This document shows, piece after piece, positions 54,540 through 63,189 of a stretch of 64,000 nucleotides of DNA. The notes beneath the pieces were generated by a model. That model ran no database searches, was not told the DNA's origin, and worked only from the letters and a program-made list of their open reading frames with translations. Numbering within the stretch: the stretch's first letter is position 1; every line of letters begins with the position of its first letter. The position numbers and the translations under genes were made by a program. This DNA comes from Streptomyces lavendulae subsp. lavendulae (GTDB taxonomy: Bacteria > Actinomycetota > Actinomycetes > Streptomycetales > Streptomycetaceae): assembly GCF_002803845.1 (NCBI RefSeq), contig NZ_CP024985.1, forward strand, positions 2,728,001 through 2,792,000, in the 5' to 3' direction.

Positions 54540-54788
54540 GGCCATCTCCTTGGTTTCTCGGTTTGGTTCCTGACGCCCCGCCGCGCCCTGCCCCGCAGAG
54601 GGACCGAGAGACGCTTTCACCAGGCCGGATCCGGCCGATGCTGGGGCGTGCGAAGTCGACCCGGTGACCCGGATCGCCACAAGAAGTGTACGGGACCCGG
54701 CGGTATGCCGGGTGACGCCGTTGTCCACACGCTTTCGGCCATCCACAGGCACGGCCGTCCGGGGCCGTCCGCGCGGGAGCCTGTGGAC

Positions 54789-55316
54789 ATGACGACACTG
54801 CTGCTCACCCTGCTGCTGGCCCTGGCCCCCGGCCTGGCTCCCGCCCTGCCCGGGGCCCTCGTACCCGCCCCTGCCCCAGCCCCCGTCCCGGCGGCGGTCC
54901 GGCCGCTGCCAGCGCCGCTGTCCGTGGCCCGCTGGTGGGATCCGCCGCCGACTCCGTACGCGGCCGGCCACCGCGGGGTGGACCTGTCCGCTCCGGTGGG
55001 GGAACGGGTCCGGGCCGTCGGGCCGGGCCGGGTGCACTACGCGGGGCAGGTCGCGGGCCGCGGGGTGCTCTCCCTCACCCTCCCCGGGGGCCTGCGCACG
55101 ACCTACGAGCCGGTGCGGCCGCTGGTCGCGGAAGGGGAGGAGGTCACGGCGGGACAGGAGGTCGCGGTCCTCACCGCCGGCTCCCACTGCCCGGCCCCGT
55201 GCCTGCACTGGGGCCTGCTGACCGGCGAGAACACCTACCTCGACCCGCTGACCCTGCTCCCCCGCCCCACGCCCCGCCTCCTGCCGACGGCCGGGCTCCC
55301 GCGGGGCGGCGGCTAG
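54789..55316 (+). CDS. Small secreted M23-type peptidase domain protein
   Basis: A 175-residue exported protein. The signal peptide is [20 protein letters not shown]; a short proline-rich linker follows, then a peptidase M23/LytM domain. The zinc-binding HxxxD is HRGVD (H61, D65), and the second metal/catalytic motif appears as [12 protein letters not shown] near residue 140, so the site looks intact. Such enzymes cut peptidoglycan cross-bridges. There is no cell-wall-binding domain. It is divergent from rpsB, and its last four bases (CTAG) are shared with the end of the convergent TetR gene. Confidence 0.85.
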   Translation: MTTLLLTLLLALAPGLAPALPGALVPAPAPAPVPAAVRPLPAPLSVARWWDPPPTPYAAGHRGVDLSAPVGERVRAVGPGRVHYAGQVAGRGVLSLTLPGGLRTTYEPVRPLVAEGEEVTAGQEVAVLTAGSHCPAPCLHWGLLTGENTYLDPLTLLPRPTPRLLPTAGLPRGGG

Positions 55317-55894
55317 CCGCGCACGCCCCGCAGGGCCATGGCGACGGCGGCCTCGGTCACCACCTCGGGCTCTTCGGCCGCGCCCAGCTCGATCCGGCGC
55401 ACCGCGGCGTCCACGACGCCCTGGAGCAGCATCGCGGCCAGCCGCGGTTCCGTCTGGCCCAAGGCGCCCAGGGCCTCGACGATCATCGCGACCAGGCCGC
55501 CGTGCGCGGCGCGGATCTTCTCCCGCGCGCCCGCGTCCAGCTCACTGGCCGAAATCGCCACCACCGCCCGGTGCCGGCGGTCCCCCACCAGCCCGAGCTG
55601 GCTGCGCACGTACGCCTCGATCTTCGCCTCGGGCGTCTGCGCCGCCTCCATGGCCGCCTCGATCTCGGCGGCCCACACGGGGAAGTCCACCGCGCACAGC
55701 TCTTCGACGACGGCCGCGCGCGACCGGAAGTACTCGTACACGGAGGACCGGGCGAGCCCGGTCCGCTCCGCGAGGGCGGGGAAGGTCAGGGCTTCCGTCC
55801 CGCCTTCGGACAGCAGGGAGCGCGCCGCGTCCAACAGGGCGCCGCGCTGCATCGACCGGTGCTCGGCCACGGAGGCCGCTCGAATCCTGGGCAC
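55313..55894 (-). CDS. TetR-family regulator
   Basis: A 193-residue dimeric repressor. The N-terminal helix-turn-helix lies at about residues 18-62 ([39 protein letters not shown]), followed by an all-helical ligand domain that I cannot match to a ligand class. The GTG start at 55894 lies 39 bases after the whiG stop, so it may be co-transcribed with whiG. The convergent M23 peptidase gene ends in a four-base overlap with it. Targets unknown. Confidence 0.88.
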   Translation of the reverse strand: MPRIRAASVAEHRSMQRGALLDAARSLLSEGGTEALTFPALAERTGLARSSVYEYFRSRAAVVEELCAVDFPVWAAEIEAAMEAAQTPEAKIEAYVRSQLGLVGDRRHRAVVAISASELDAGAREKIRAAHGGLVAMIVEALGALGQTEPRLAAMLLQGVVDAAVRRIELGAAEEPEVVTEAAVAMALRGVRG

Positions 55895-55933
55895 GTCACC
55901 ACTCTACGGAGGGTGTGCAAGGGCGGTACCGGC

Positions 55934-56770
55934 TCACCGGCCGACGTCGGCCAGCTTGGCCCTCAGCTGGAGCACGGACTTGGTGTGGATCTGGCTGACG
56001 CGGCTCTCGGTCACGCCCAGCACGTTGCCGATCTCGGCGAGGGTCAGGCCCTCGTAGTAGTAGAGGGTCACCACCGTCTTCTCCCGCTCGGGGAGCGTGT
56101 TGATCGCCCGTGCGAGCAGCCGGCGCAACTCCCGGTCCTCGGCCACCTCGACGGGGTCGTCGGCGGCGTGGTCCTCCAGGGTGTCCATCAGGGAGAGGCG
56201 GTCGCCGCCCTCCCCGCCGACGTGCAGCAGCTCTTCGAGGGCGACCACGTTGGCGAGGGACAACTGGCTGAAGACCGTGTGGAGTTCCTCCACCCCGATC
56301 CCCATCTCACCCGCGACCTCGCCCTCCGTCGGGGTCCGCCGCAGCTGGGCCTCCAGGGTGGCGTAGGCCCGCTCCACGGCGCGCGCCTTCTGCCGTACCG
56401 AGCGCGGGATCCAGTCGAGCGCCCGCAGTTCGTCGATCATCGCGCCGCGGATCCGGGTGATGGCGTACGTCTCGAACTTGATGGACCGTTCGATGTCGAA
56501 CTTCTCGATCGCGTCGATCAGGCCGAAGACCCCGGAGGAGACGAAGTCGGCCTGTTCCACGTTGGGCGGCAGGCCGACGCTGACCCGGCCCGCCACGTAC
56601 TTCACCAGCGGCGAGTAGTGCAGGATCAGCTGCTCCCGCAGCCGTTCGTCGCCCGAGTCCTTGTATGAGCGCCAGAGCACCTCCAGGGACGAGGGCGCGG
56701 TGGACCGCACGCTGCCGCGGGCAGCGGGGGGCACCGCAGCGCGGTCGGACCCTGAGGTGTGCTGGGGCAT
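55934..56770 (-). CDS. whiG: RNA polymerase sigma factor WhiG
   Basis: Sporulation-specific sigma factor of the FliA/WhiG group, 278 residues. Regions 2.1-2.4 are visible ([56 protein letters not shown]), with region 3 ([20 protein letters not shown]) and region 4 with its helix-turn-helix ([38 protein letters not shown]). In Streptomyces it starts the change from aerial hypha to spore chain and turns on whiH and whiI; its activity is held by the anti-sigma factor RsiG with c-di-GMP. It sits 209 bases after dprA, with its own leader region. Confidence 0.97.
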   Translation of the reverse strand: MPQHTSGSDRAAVPPAARGSVRSTAPSSLEVLWRSYKDSGDERLREQLILHYSPLVKYVAGRVSVGLPPNVEQADFVSSGVFGLIDAIEKFDIERSIKFETYAITRIRGAMIDELRALDWIPRSVRQKARAVERAYATLEAQLRRTPTEGEVAGEMGIGVEELHTVFSQLSLANVVALEELLHVGGEGGDRLSLMDTLEDHAADDPVEVAEDRELRRLLARAINTLPEREKTVVTLYYYEGLTLAEIGNVLGVTESRVSQIHTKSVLQLRAKLADVGR

Positions 56771-56979
56771 GCTTCGCCTTTGCCGGAGCGGGATTCCTTG
56801 GGAGCGTAGCGTGACGGAAGTGTCGCGGTGCGCGAAGAGTACGGGATGGCGCGGGGGCGCAGCGGCGCCCGGACTCGCACGGGCGGCCCGGGACCGGCGC
56901 CTGGCGCTCGGTCCCGGCGGCTGCCACCGGGAAGACCGCGTCTCTCATCGCCGTCACTCTTTCACCGGAACGCCCCAGG

Positions 56980-58386
56980 TCAATGACCGCCTCGCCGGGT
57001 GGCCCGGGATTGCGCCCCCTCTCGTGGCGTGCGCGGGGTCAACCGCCAGCCGTCGCCCTGCCGTTCGACGAACCCCAGAGAGTGAAGTTCGTACAGTCTG
57101 CCGATGACTTCATCGGTACCGGTGGCCGCGGCGAGGGTGATCTCCTCCAGTCGCGCGGCCCGGCCGGCGGGGAGCGCGTCGAGCACGCGCACGGTGTCCG
57201 GGGGCAGGAGGTCCCGGGCGAGCACCGGTCCGCGGCGCTCGGGTGCCAGCTCGCCGATGTCGCCGACCAGTTCCACCACCTCGGCGGCGTCGGTGACGAG
57301 CTGCGCCTCGCCGCGCAGCAGCTCGTGCACTCCGGCGGAGAGGCCGCTGGTGGCGGGGCCGGGGACGCCCATGGTGAGGCGGCCGAGCCGCTGGGCCCGG
57401 CGGGCGGTGACCAGGGAGCCGCTGCGATGGGCGGCCTCGACGACCACCGTGCCCCGGGTGAGGGCGGCGATGACCCGGTTGCGCAGGACGAACCGGCTCG
57501 GGGTGGGGTGGCTGCCGGGCGGCAGCTCCCCCAGCACCAGCCCCTGACGGGCGATCCGGCCGAGGAGTCCGGCGTGGCCGCGGGGGTAGCTCACGTCGAC
57601 TCCGCAGGCCAGCACCGCGACGGTGGCGCCGCCGCTGCCGAGGGCGCCCCGGTGCACGGCTCCGTCGATCCCGTACGCGGCGCCGGAGACCACCACCCAG
57701 CCGCGCTCGGCGAGCCCGGCGGCGAGGGTCTGCGCCATGTGGGCCCCGTACGGGGTGCACGCGCGGGCCCCGACCACGGCGACCGAGCGCAGGGCCCAGG
57801 TCCGCAGGTCGGCGCCGCCCCGCAGCCACAGCCCGACGGGCCGGGCGTCCCCGAGGTCGTCCAGCTGGGTCGGCCATTCCGGCGAGCCCGGCGGGACGAA
57901 GCGGCACCCCGCCGCGGCGGCCTCCGCGAGGTCCCGCCGGGGTTCGGCGAGGGCGGCCCGTCTGCGGTACCCGGCGATCCGCTCGGGTCCGACCCCGGCC
58001 AGTACGCCGGTCTCCGCCCCGTCGCCGGTCAGGAGCCGCATCAGCCCGACGGCCCCGTGCTCGCGCAGCCACCGGCCGCCGCACTCGTCCCCGGGTTCCA
58101 GCACCCGGGTCAGCGCCACCCGCGCCAGCACCTCCGCCCCGGGCTCCGGTGCGGGCTCCACCGCGGCCTCCGCCACGCCCTCCCCTGCCTCCGTGCCGCC
58201 CCGCCCCCGACCGGTCCCGGCCCGCGGTTCCCGCCGCCCGTCGGTGTCGCCCCGGACCTCCGGGCCGTCGTGCCCGGCCCGCGCCGCGCCGTCCCGCTCA
58301 CCCCTCCCGCCGCGGACCCCGGCCCCGGGGCCGCCGCGGCCGCCGTGCTCCGGGACCCCGGCGTCTCCCGGCCCGCCGGCGGTCAC
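56980..58386 (-). CDS. dprA: DNA-processing protein DprA with a long low-complexity N-terminus
   Basis: A 468-residue DprA/Smf protein that protects incoming single-stranded DNA and loads RecA in transformable bacteria; the role in Streptomyces is unknown. The Rossmann domain is clear (SVAVVGARACTPYG, VVSGAAYGIDGAVHRGAL, VVVEAAHRSGSLVTARRA), and a C-terminal winged helix follows (LEEITLAAATGTDEVIGRLY). The first 85 or so residues are Gly-, Arg- and Glu-rich low complexity; the usual domain starts only near residue 90 (EVLARVALTRVLEPGD). GTG at 58386 overlaps the comM stop as GTGA, which supports the long form, but a downstream start such as a GTG near residue 75 is possible. Confidence 0.9.
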   Translation of the reverse strand: MTAGGPGDAGVPEHGGRGGPGAGVRGGRGERDGAARAGHDGPEVRGDTDGRREPRAGTGRGRGGTEAGEGVAEAAVEPAPEPGAEVLARVALTRVLEPGDECGGRWLREHGAVGLMRLLTGDGAETGVLAGVGPERIAGYRRRAALAEPRRDLAEAAAAGCRFVPPGSPEWPTQLDDLGDARPVGLWLRGGADLRTWALRSVAVVGARACTPYGAHMAQTLAAGLAERGWVVVSGAAYGIDGAVHRGALGSGGATVAVLACGVDVSYPRGHAGLLGRIARQGLVLGELPPGSHPTPSRFVLRNRVIAALTRGTVVVEAAHRSGSLVTARRAQRLGRLTMGVPGPATSGLSAGVHELLRGEAQLVTDAAEVVELVGDIGELAPERRGPVLARDLLPPDTVRVLDALPAGRAARLEEITLAAATGTDEVIGRLYELHSLGFVERQGDGWRLTPRTPREGAQSRATRRGGH

Positions 58387-60008
58387 CGCCGGGCCCCGGT
58401 GTCCATGGCCGCCCCTCGGGCGATCCCGGTGCGCAGTTCCAGGGCGACGGCCACGTCCAGCGCGCCGGGGCGGTCGTGGCCGCGCAGGTCGGCCACGGTC
58501 CAGGCGACCCGTAGCACCCGGTCCAGGCCCCGCGCGGTCAGCAGTCCGCGCTCCATGTCCCGCTCGGCCCCGGCGAGCGCCCCGGGGGCGGCCGGCCAGC
58601 GGGTGCGCAACTCGTGCCCGGGGACCTCGGAGTTCAGCCGCCAGGGCGTGTCGGCGAACCGGACGGCGGCCCGGTCGCGGGCCTCGCGGACCCGGGCGGC
58701 GACGGTCGCGCTGCTCTCCCCCCGGCCGCCCTGCCCGAGGAGGTCGGAGCGGGTCACGGGCTCGACCTCGACCCTCAGGTCGACCCGGTCCAGCAGCGGC
58801 CCCGACAACCGGGCCTGGTAGCGCCGGATCACGGCGGCGGGGCATTCGCACCCGGCGCCGTGCAGGGTGTGCCGCCCGCACGGGCAGGGGTTCGCGGCGA
58901 GGACCATCAGGAAGCGGGCCGGCAGCCGCACCACCCCGGCGGCACGGGCGATGACCACGTGCCCCGCTTCCAGGGGCTGCCGCAGGGCGTCGAGCACCTT
59001 CCCGCTGAACTCCGCGGCCTCGTCCAGGAACAGCACCCCCCGGTGGGCCAGCGAGACCGCCCCGGGCCGGGGGATCCCGGCGCCCCCGCCGACCAGGGAC
59101 TGCATCGTCGCGGAGTGGTGCGGGGCGCAGTACGGGGGCCGCCCGACCAGGGGTTCGCCGGGCGGCAGGATCCCCGCGACGGAGTGGACGGCGGTCACCT
59201 CCAGGGAGTCCTGCCGGTCGAGCGGGGGCAGGAGCCACGGCAGCCGCTCGGCCAGCATCGTCTTGCCCGCGCCGGGCGGCCCGCTGAGGAAGAGGTGGTG
59301 GCCCCCGGAAGCGGCCACCTCCAAGGCCCGGCGGGCCCCGTACTGGCCCGCGACGTCGGCGAGGTCGGGAGCGTCCGCGGCGTCGCCCCCGCCCCGGGCC
59401 AGGCCCGTACCGAGTCCGGCGCCCGGCACCACCAGCCCCGCCCGCATCGGGTCGGGGCGACCCGGCCGGTCCGGCGGCTCCTCCTCGGGCACCACCGCGT
59501 CGGTCAGGACGGCGATCAGCTGCCGCAGGCTGCGCACCCCGAGCACGGCGACGTCCGGGACCAGCCCTGCCTCACCGGCGCACTGTTCGGGCACCACCAC
59601 CTGCCGGTACCCGGCTTCGGCGGCGGCGAGCACCGCGGGCAGGATCCCCCGCACCGGCCGGACCCGGCCGTCGAGGCCCAGCTCCCCGATGAGCACGAGG
59701 TCGGCGATCGCCCCCGGGTCGACCACCTCGGCGGCGCCCAGCACCGCGACGGCGACGGCGAGGTCGAAATGGGCGCCCGCCTTCGGGACGGACGCCGGGC
59801 TGAGCCCCACCGTGAGCTTCTTCTGCGGCCACTGGGCACCGGAGTTCACCACGGCGGCCCGCACCCGGTCCCGGCTCTCGACCAGGGTCTTGTCGGGCAG
59901 CCCCACCAGGGTGAAGGCGGCCACCCCCGGCTCCAGGTCGGCCTGGACCTCGACCAGTACGCCCTCGACGCCCACCAGGGCCACCGAGCAGGCCCGCGCG
60001 AACCCCAT
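58383..60008 (-). CDS. comM: Magnesium-chelatase-like ATPase ComM/YifB
   Basis: A 541-residue AAA+ protein of the YifB/ComM family, a helicase for branch migration during integration of foreign DNA in some bacteria. The N-terminal ChlI domain (VALVGVEGVLVEVQADLEPG, VGLPDKTLVESRDRVRAAVV) precedes the AAA+ core with Walker A LSGPPGAGKTMLAERLP, Walker B GVLFLDEAAEF and the zinc-like ANPCPCGRHTLHGAGCEC motif. The start shares its A with the yraN stop (TGATG), and its stop overlaps dprA, so yraN-comM-dprA are tightly coupled. Confidence 0.93.
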   Translation of the reverse strand: MGFARACSVALVGVEGVLVEVQADLEPGVAAFTLVGLPDKTLVESRDRVRAAVVNSGAQWPQKKLTVGLSPASVPKAGAHFDLAVAVAVLGAAEVVDPGAIADLVLIGELGLDGRVRPVRGILPAVLAAAEAGYRQVVVPEQCAGEAGLVPDVAVLGVRSLRQLIAVLTDAVVPEEEPPDRPGRPDPMRAGLVVPGAGLGTGLARGGGDAADAPDLADVAGQYGARRALEVAASGGHHLFLSGPPGAGKTMLAERLPWLLPPLDRQDSLEVTAVHSVAGILPPGEPLVGRPPYCAPHHSATMQSLVGGGAGIPRPGAVSLAHRGVLFLDEAAEFSGKVLDALRQPLEAGHVVIARAAGVVRLPARFLMVLAANPCPCGRHTLHGAGCECPAAVIRRYQARLSGPLLDRVDLRVEVEPVTRSDLLGQGGRGESSATVAARVREARDRAAVRFADTPWRLNSEVPGHELRTRWPAAPGALAGAERDMERGLLTARGLDRVLRVAWTVADLRGHDRPGALDVAVALELRTGIARGAAMDTGARR

Positions 60009-60379
60009 CAGGCCACGCCCCTGACGTGCTCCACCCGCGGCGCACCGCGCCGGGGCAGCAGTACTCCGACGAGGTCGATCCGCACCCCGCCCGGGGGCGG
60101 TCCGCCGTGATCGGCGAGCCAGCGCCCGGCCAGCCGCCGCAGCCGCTCGGCCTTCGCGGTCCGGAGCGCGGCCATGGGGTGCTCGAAGACCCCCTGGCGG
60201 CGCGTCTTGACCTCGCACAGGACGAGGGCGTCCCCGTCCCGCGCGACGATGTCGATCTCCCCGCCCCGGCAGCGCCAGTTCCGGGCGATCACCGTCATCC
60301 CCGACTCGGTCAGCCGCCGCACGGCGAGCTCCTCGCCGTACCGTCCCAGCGCCTGTCGTGCCACGCCCTTCGCGTTCAT
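60008..60379 (-). CDS. yraN: YraN/UPF0102 family endonuclease-like protein
   Basis: A 123-residue protein with the endonuclease-like fold. [20 protein letters not shown] holds the N-terminal Glu, [20 protein letters not shown] the catalytic D-ExK-type residues, and [13 protein letters not shown] the C-terminal strand. The in vivo function of the family is not settled. It heads the tight yraN-comM-dprA cluster, which suggests a role in DNA processing. Confidence 0.92.
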   Translation of the reverse strand: MNAKGVARQALGRYGEELAVRRLTESGMTVIARNWRCRGGEIDIVARDGDALVLCEVKTRRQGVFEHPMAALRTAKAERLRRLAGRWLADHGGPPPGGVRIDLVGVLLPRRGAPRVEHVRGVA

Positions 60380-60461
60380 CCGGCACCACCTCCGGCACCG
60401 AGGTTCCCGCGTCCGGACGCACCGAGTGGATCTTGGTGGACAACCGGGGCGTTGTGGAAAA

Positions 60462-60487
60462 CCCGCTCACCCCCAGGGGTGAGCGGG
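60462..60487 (-). terminator. Terminator after the DUF2469 gene
   Basis: Stem CCCGCTCACCCC (60462-60473) with GGGGTGAGCGGG (60476-60487), formally with a two-base loop, so the innermost pair probably opens. In the minus-strand transcript it is followed by TTTTCC. It lies nine bases after the stop codon, one of the few classical intrinsic terminators in the window. Confidence 0.88.
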
Positions 60488-60496
60488 CGGGGCGGA

Positions 60497-60805
60497 TCAG
60501 CCGCCCGGGAGTTCGAGGTCGCTCTTGTTGAGCTCCTCGATGTTCACGTCCTTGAAGGTCAGCACCCGTACCTGCTTGACGAAGCGTGCGGGCCGGTACA
60601 TGTCCCAGACCCAGGCGTCCGCCATCGAGACCTCGAAGAAGACCTCCCCCTGGACCGAGTGCACCTGCATCTCGTAGTCGTTGGTGAGGTAGAAACGGCG
60701 CTCGGTCTCGATCACGTACTTGAACAGCCCGACGACGTCGCGGTACTCCCGATAGAGCTTCAGCTCCATCTCGGTCTCGTACTTTTCGAGGTCCTCGGCA
60801 CTCAT
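60497..60805 (-). CDS. DUF2469 protein
   Basis: A 102-residue actinobacterial protein of the DUF2469 family, highly conserved in length and sequence: MSAEDLEKYETEMELKLYRE, YVIETERRFYLTNDYEMQVH, YFEVSMADAWVWDMYRPARF-like (here FFEVSMADAWVWDMYRPARF) and KQVRVLTFKDVNIEELNK. Its function is unknown. It is compact, acidic at the start and apparently cytoplasmic. A GAAGGGG stretch lies upstream of the ATG. It follows the Nudix gene by 55 bases and ends in a strong terminator, so the signal peptidase/Nudix transcript probably stops here. Confidence 0.92.
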   Translation of the reverse strand: MSAEDLEKYETEMELKLYREYRDVVGLFKYVIETERRFYLTNDYEMQVHSVQGEVFFEVSMADAWVWDMYRPARFVKQVRVLTFKDVNIEELNKSDLELPGG

Positions 60806-60860
60806 GGCATGTTCCCCTTCAGCCGTGCGTCCCCCTATTGTGCGCCAGCGCCACGGGCCC

Positions 60861-61379
60861 CTAAACGATTTCCGGGGCCAGGACCACCGGAGCACCCGGA
60901 GGACCGTCGTCGAGCAGCGTGCGCAGCAGCTCGGCGAGTCTGGTCGGGTACACCGTCTCATGGGCCGCCGACAGTTCCTCGGAGGTCCACCACCTCGCTC
61001 CCGCGACGCTGCGCCGCTCCAGCTCGGTGAGCCCGCCCATCTCGATCGCGGTCCGGTCGGTACGGGCGAGGAAGTACCACTCGTCCTGTTCCCAGCGCCG
61101 TCCGTCGAAGGGGAAGGCGCAGTAGCGGCGCCACAGCACCGGCCCCAGTTCGACCTCTGTGATCCCCGTCTCCTCGGCGAGTTCCCGCAGCGCCGCCTGC
61201 TCCCGGCTCTCGTCGCCCTCCAGCCCCCCGCCCGGCGTGAACCACCAGTCGGCGGCGGGATCGTCCGGCTCGAAGCCGTGCAGCAGCAGGATCCGGTCCT
61301 CCGGGTCCAGCAGGACCACCCGGGCGACCTTCCGCGGCTCCGGGACCCGCTGCCCGCCGGCGCCCGGCTCAGCGGGCAC
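60861..61379 (-). CDS. Nudix hydrolase downstream of the signal peptidase cluster
   Basis: A 172-residue MutT-like hydrolase. The Nudix box is GGLEGDESREQAALREL followed by AEETGI, at about residues 52-74. An N-terminal strand reads RKVARVVLLDPEDRILLLHG, and AGARWWTSEELSAAHETVYP follows the box. The substrate is unknown. The GTG start lies 11 bases inside the end of the signal peptidase gene and has a GGGAG site seven bases upstream, so they share a transcript and are translationally linked. Confidence 0.9.
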   Translation of the reverse strand: MPAEPGAGGQRVPEPRKVARVVLLDPEDRILLLHGFEPDDPAADWWFTPGGGLEGDESREQAALRELAEETGITEVELGPVLWRRYCAFPFDGRRWEQDEWYFLARTDRTAIEMGGLTELERRSVAGARWWTSEELSAAHETVYPTRLAELLRTLLDDGPPGAPVVLAPEIV

Positions 61380-62130
61380 CGGAGGTCTCCCGCCGCCCGC
61401 GCCCCAGGATCCGTACGAGGGGGCCGTAGGCGGCCCCCAGCACCACCAGGGCGGCTCCTGCCACCACCGCGGCCACCTGGAGCCGCAGCGGCCCCGGCGC
61501 GGAGACCCCGCCGGGCAGGGAGGCGTACGCCCGCGGCCGTTCCACCATCGTCATCGACGGCCAGGCCAGCGCATCGACCCGGGCCGAAACGGCCGACCGG
61601 GGCACGGTGCCCTGCCCGGCCTCCTGGAGGTGCGCGCGGGAGTCGAGCGAGGAACTGCGGTGGTCACCCAGCAGGAAGAGGTTGTCCTCGGGCACCTTCA
61701 CCTCGTACGGGGCGCCGGCCGTACCGATCGCCGCCCCTTCGCTGCCCGCCCGGTCGAGGTAGGGCTCGTCGAGCTCCTTGCCGTTCACGGTCAGCCGGCC
61801 GCCCTGGCCGCAGCAGCGGACGGTGTCGCCGCCCACGGCCACGACCCGCTTGACCATCGGAGAGCCGCCCCACTCGGTGTCGGTGAAGACGACGATGTCG
61901 CCGCGCCGCACCTGGTCGCCGTCGATCCGCTGGGCCAGGACCCGGTCGTTCGGCCGCACCGTCGGCACCATCGAGTCGGTCGGCACCGTGTACGGCTGGT
62001 ACACCAGCGCCCCCCAGACGAAACCGCCGAGGAAGAACACGAAACCGATGGCCACGGCGAGCCCCGACAACACGTTGCCGAGGCCGCCGCGGCCACCGGT
62101 GGTCCCGCGTCTTGCCTGTGTTCCGCCCAT
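61369..62130 (-). CDS. lepB: Type I signal peptidase (third of the tandem set, SipZ-like position)
   Basis: Membrane serine peptidase of 253 residues that cuts Sec/Tat signal peptides on the outer face of the membrane. It has an N-terminal helix (LSGLAVAIGFVFFLGGFVWG), the nucleophile in PTDSMVPTV, the general-base lysine in SPMVKRVVAVGGDTV and the GDHRSSSLDSR box. An extra hydrophobic helix occupies about residues 215-240. It is the last of the tandem peptidase genes, 42 bases after the previous one, and is followed by a Nudix gene, as recalled for sipZ of S. lividans. Confidence 0.93.
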   Translation of the reverse strand: MGGTQARRGTTGGRGGLGNVLSGLAVAIGFVFFLGGFVWGALVYQPYTVPTDSMVPTVRPNDRVLAQRIDGDQVRRGDIVVFTDTEWGGSPMVKRVVAVGGDTVRCCGQGGRLTVNGKELDEPYLDRAGSEGAAIGTAGAPYEVKVPEDNLFLLGDHRSSSLDSRAHLQEAGQGTVPRSAVSARVDALAWPSMTMVERPRAYASLPGGVSAPGPLRLQVAAVVAGAALVVLGAAYGPLVRILGRGRRETSGAR

Positions 62131-62172
62131 TGCAGCGCCCCCACCTCGGAGATCGTCGACCTGGGCGGCACC

Positions 62173-63084
62173 CTACCGGGCGGTACGCCCGTTGGTCAGC
62201 CTCCTCCTGCGCCACATCACCACGGGCACCGCGCCCGTGAGGCCCAGCGCCGCCGGGCCGAGCCCGACCGGGGCGAGGCCGGAAGCCCCGAGGCCGAGGG
62301 CGGTCGCCGCCGCCTGGTGGTTGATGCCGGGCTGGTCGAAGGTGTCCGGAACCGGGAGGGTGGCCCACCGGGTGAGCGGCCACGCGACCACCACGGCCCG
62401 GCCGACGACCTTGTCCACCGGCACGAAGCCCTGGGTGGAGTCCTGCATGTGGTAGCGGGAGTCCTGGGAGTTCTGGCGGTGGTCGCCCATCACCCAGATC
62501 TTGCCCTTGGGCACGGTGATCGGGCCGAAGGGGGCGTCGTCGCAGGCGGTGTTGCCGGGGTAGATGTACGGCTCGTCCAGCGCCTTGCCGTTGACGACGA
62601 CCGGTCCGCCCTTCTTGCACTCCACGGTGTCCCCGCCGACGGCGATGGTCCGCTTGATCAGGTCCTTCTCGTCCGCGGAGGGCATCAGGCCGATCTTGCT
62701 GAGGATCGTCTGCACGAAGTTGGGCTCCGGGGTGGGCTCCCCCGCCAGCCAGCTCGCCGGATCGTGGAAGACAACGACCTCGCCGCGCTCGGGCTCCGAA
62801 CCGAACCACGGGGTCAACTTGTCCACCAGCACCCGGTCACCGCGCTGGAGGGTGTTCTGCATCGAGTCGGACGGGATCGAGAACGCCTGCACCAGGAAGG
62901 TCTTGATCAGCAGGGCCAGCAGGAGGGCGATACCGATGAGGAGCGGGAGCTCCTTCCAGAAGGAACGCTGCGGCTGTGCCGCCGCACCGCCGTCCTCCGC
63001 CCCGGTCTCGCGCTCGACGGCATCGTCCGGCCGCTCCTCGCCCTCATCGCGTCCGGACCGCGCGCCTACCGCCACGTCCCCCAC
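62173..63084 (-). CDS. lepB: Type I signal peptidase (second of the tandem set)
   Basis: Signal peptidase I of 303 residues. A long acidic cytoplasmic N-terminus of about 45 residues precedes the membrane helix (LLIGIALLLALLIKTFLVQA). The catalytic serine is in PSDSMQNTL and the lysine in DLIKRTIAVGGDTV; the GDHRQNSQDSRYH box is also present. A C-terminal helix (GLAPVGLGPAALGLTGAVPV) is followed by a basic tail. GTG at 63084 is preferred because the GAGGA site is six bases upstream; GTG at 63090 is too close. It resembles the upstream peptidase more than the downstream one. Confidence 0.93.
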   Translation of the reverse strand: MGDVAVGARSGRDEGEERPDDAVERETGAEDGGAAAQPQRSFWKELPLLIGIALLLALLIKTFLVQAFSIPSDSMQNTLQRGDRVLVDKLTPWFGSEPERGEVVVFHDPASWLAGEPTPEPNFVQTILSKIGLMPSADEKDLIKRTIAVGGDTVECKKGGPVVVNGKALDEPYIYPGNTACDDAPFGPITVPKGKIWVMGDHRQNSQDSRYHMQDSTQGFVPVDKVVGRAVVVAWPLTRWATLPVPDTFDQPGINHQAAATALGLGASGLAPVGLGPAALGLTGAVPVVMWRRRRLTNGRTAR

Positions 63085-63189
63085 ATCCACTCCTCGTTCG
63101 GAATTCGCGTCCCGCGCCGGATCGGTCGACGGGCCCTCCCCTCCCTTAACGAGCGGGAGTTCCCTAAGGCGCGGGAGACCGAGGACACA

